Source: CAVVGB01 sp963747715
GTDB lineage: Bacteria; Actinomycetota; Thermoleophilia; Gaiellales; Gaiellaceae
Assembly (NCBI GenBank): GCA_963747715.1
Contig: CAVVGB010000003.1
Span: 124,001 to 188,000 of the forward strand
Length of the DNA stretch: 64,000 nt
Direction of reading: 5' to 3'
Shown here: piece by piece, positions 62,927 to 64,000 of the stretch
How positions within the stretch are numbered: position 1 is the first letter of the stretch
How the letters are laid out: every line of letters begins with the position of its first letter
Made by a program: the position numbers and the translations under genes
Notes under the pieces: generated by a model
What the model was told of the DNA's origin: nothing
Databases searched by the model: none
What the model saw: the letters and a program-made list of their open reading frames with translations, nothing else

Positions 62927-64000
62927 TCAGTCGGGGAGCAGCGGCACGATCAGACCCTCGTCGCGCCCCACCAGAACGGCCCTGGTGATCGCCTTGCGGC
63001 CGAAGCGCTTCCGAATCTCGTCGAGCGCGAGGTCGAGCGCGTTGCTGCTGTAGCGGTCGACCGGCAACGTGAGCTGCACCGCGCGACACGTATCGAGATT
63101 CGCGACCGAGATTCCGACGAGCGTGAGACCTTGCCGCTCGATCATCGGCGTCGCGGCGGCGAGAAGATCTCTCGCCGTCTCGAGCACGACCTGCGTCTGC
63201 GAGGTCGGGTGCGCGAAGTGTGTGCGAGCGCGTGGCGCGGGTGAAATCGTCGAACCGCAGTCGCAGGACGACGGTGCGGCCGATGCGGTCGGCGACGCGC
63301 ATCCGCTCCGTCACGCGGTCGACGAGCCCGAGAAGAACGGTGTCGATCGCATCCACCGAGCGCGGCTTGCGGCCGAGCGCTCGCTGCGAGCCGATCGATC
63401 CGCGGCGGCGGCGCGGCTTGACCGGCCGGGGATCGCGATTGTGCGCGAGCGCGTGCAGGTGACGGCCGGAGGCCCGGCCGAGCAGCCCGACGAGCGCCGA
63501 CTCGGGGAGCTGCGCGACGTGGCCGACGCTTCGGATGCCGCGCGCGCGGAGCTTCGTGGCCGTCGCGGGACCGACGCCCCACAGCCGTTCGACCGGAAGC
63601 GGATGGAGGAACGCGAGCTCGCCGTCCGGCGGAACGACGAGCAGGCCGTCGGGCTTCGCCACGCCGCTTGCCACCTTGGCGAGGAACTTGGTGCGCGCGA
63701 CCCCGACCGTGATCGGAAGGCCCACCTCTTCGCGTACGCGGCGTCGTAGCCGGGCTGCGATCTGCGCCGGCGTCCCGGCGATCCGCCTCATGCCCTTGAC
63801 GTCGATGAACGCCTCGTCGATCGACAGGCCCTCGACGGCCGGAGACATGTCCTCGAAGACCCGGTACACGGCCTTGCTCGCTTCGCTGTACGCGGAGAAG
63901 CGGGGCGGCACGACGATCGCGCCGGGGCAGAGGCGACCGCGCCCGCCTCCCGCCCATGGCCGTCTCGACGCCGTGCGCCTTCGCCTCGTAGCTCGCGGCC
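62927..64000 (-). CDS. dinB: DNA polymerase IV (DinB), 5' end outside window, two frameshifts
   Basis: Y-family polymerase. At the right edge ASYEAKAHGVETAMGG is in one frame. After one extra base near 63930 comes LCPGAIVVPPRFSAYSEASKAVYRVFED and the catalytic SIDEAFIDV. Then GVARTKFLAKVASGVAKPDG and WGVGPATATKLRARGI (helix-hairpin-helix) follow. A second +1 near 63218 joins TRATRSHT to the little-finger end (ETARDLLAAATPMIERQGLTLVGISVANL). The protein ends at 62927. It copies damaged DNA with low fidelity. The start codon and first roughly 45 residues are outside. Confidence 0.9.

Overview
The window is high-GC bacterial DNA with dense, mostly intact housekeeping genes and frequent GTG/TTG starts. 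CarD, LexA with an actinobacterial-type SOS box, DisA, a class E-type sortase, a DUF2469 protein and the glyoxylate shunt point to Actinomycetota. A SigH-like factor next to YacP, and the general gene set, suggest a deep-branching class such as Thermoleophilia (Gaiellales/Solirubrobacterales). That class assignment is inference and no 16S gene is present.

The backbone follows a gene order long known from Bacillus and relatives: tilS-hpt-ftsH-folP-folB-folK-coaX-dus-(greA)-lysS, then clpC-radA-disA-(carD)-ispD-ispF-gltX-cysS-rlmB-yacP-sigH. Between these anchors lie accessory modules. They include a 1182-residue cyclase-ATPase-peptide-binding fusion (10.8-14.4 kb), an LPFTG surface protein with 30-bp tandem repeats (19.9-20.6 kb), and an HTTM/DCC operon (20.7-22.6 kb). 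Also present are a polyglycine-hydrolase-like serine hydrolase facing a Cys-rich lipoprotein (22.6-25.6 kb), a sortase/CAP pair (26.5-28.0 kb), a malate synthase/isocitrate lyase operon with a divergent LysR regulator (39.2-43.2 kb), and an aminoglycoside-adenylyltransferase-like gene between rlmB and yacP.

The right third (49-64 kb) holds tRNA-Thr and tRNA-Leu, a GT4 glycosyltransferase and CDF transporter pair, secG, and a coupled tldD-tldE-BNR-MoaD operon. It also holds lexA with a clear promoter and SOS box, a zinc-ribbon gene overlapping rnpB, and four GNRA-type hairpins. Further right are a badly degraded sigma/DUF4349 locus, an MFS exporter, a small hydrolase and DNA polymerase IV, which runs off the right end.

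Two window-wide patterns stand out. First, many clearly essential genes (lysS, disA, ispD, ispF, tldD, tldE, mutY, dinB and others) are broken by single frameshifts that nearly all equal one extra base. This looks like an insertion-biased sequencing or assembly artefact rather than real decay. Genes so affected are given as CDS with the full corrected span. Second, at least five nearly identical 20-bp perfect palindromes centred on GCATGC sit in intergenic gaps, one of them carrying the clpC stop codon. No CRISPR array, prophage, transposase or defence system was recognised.
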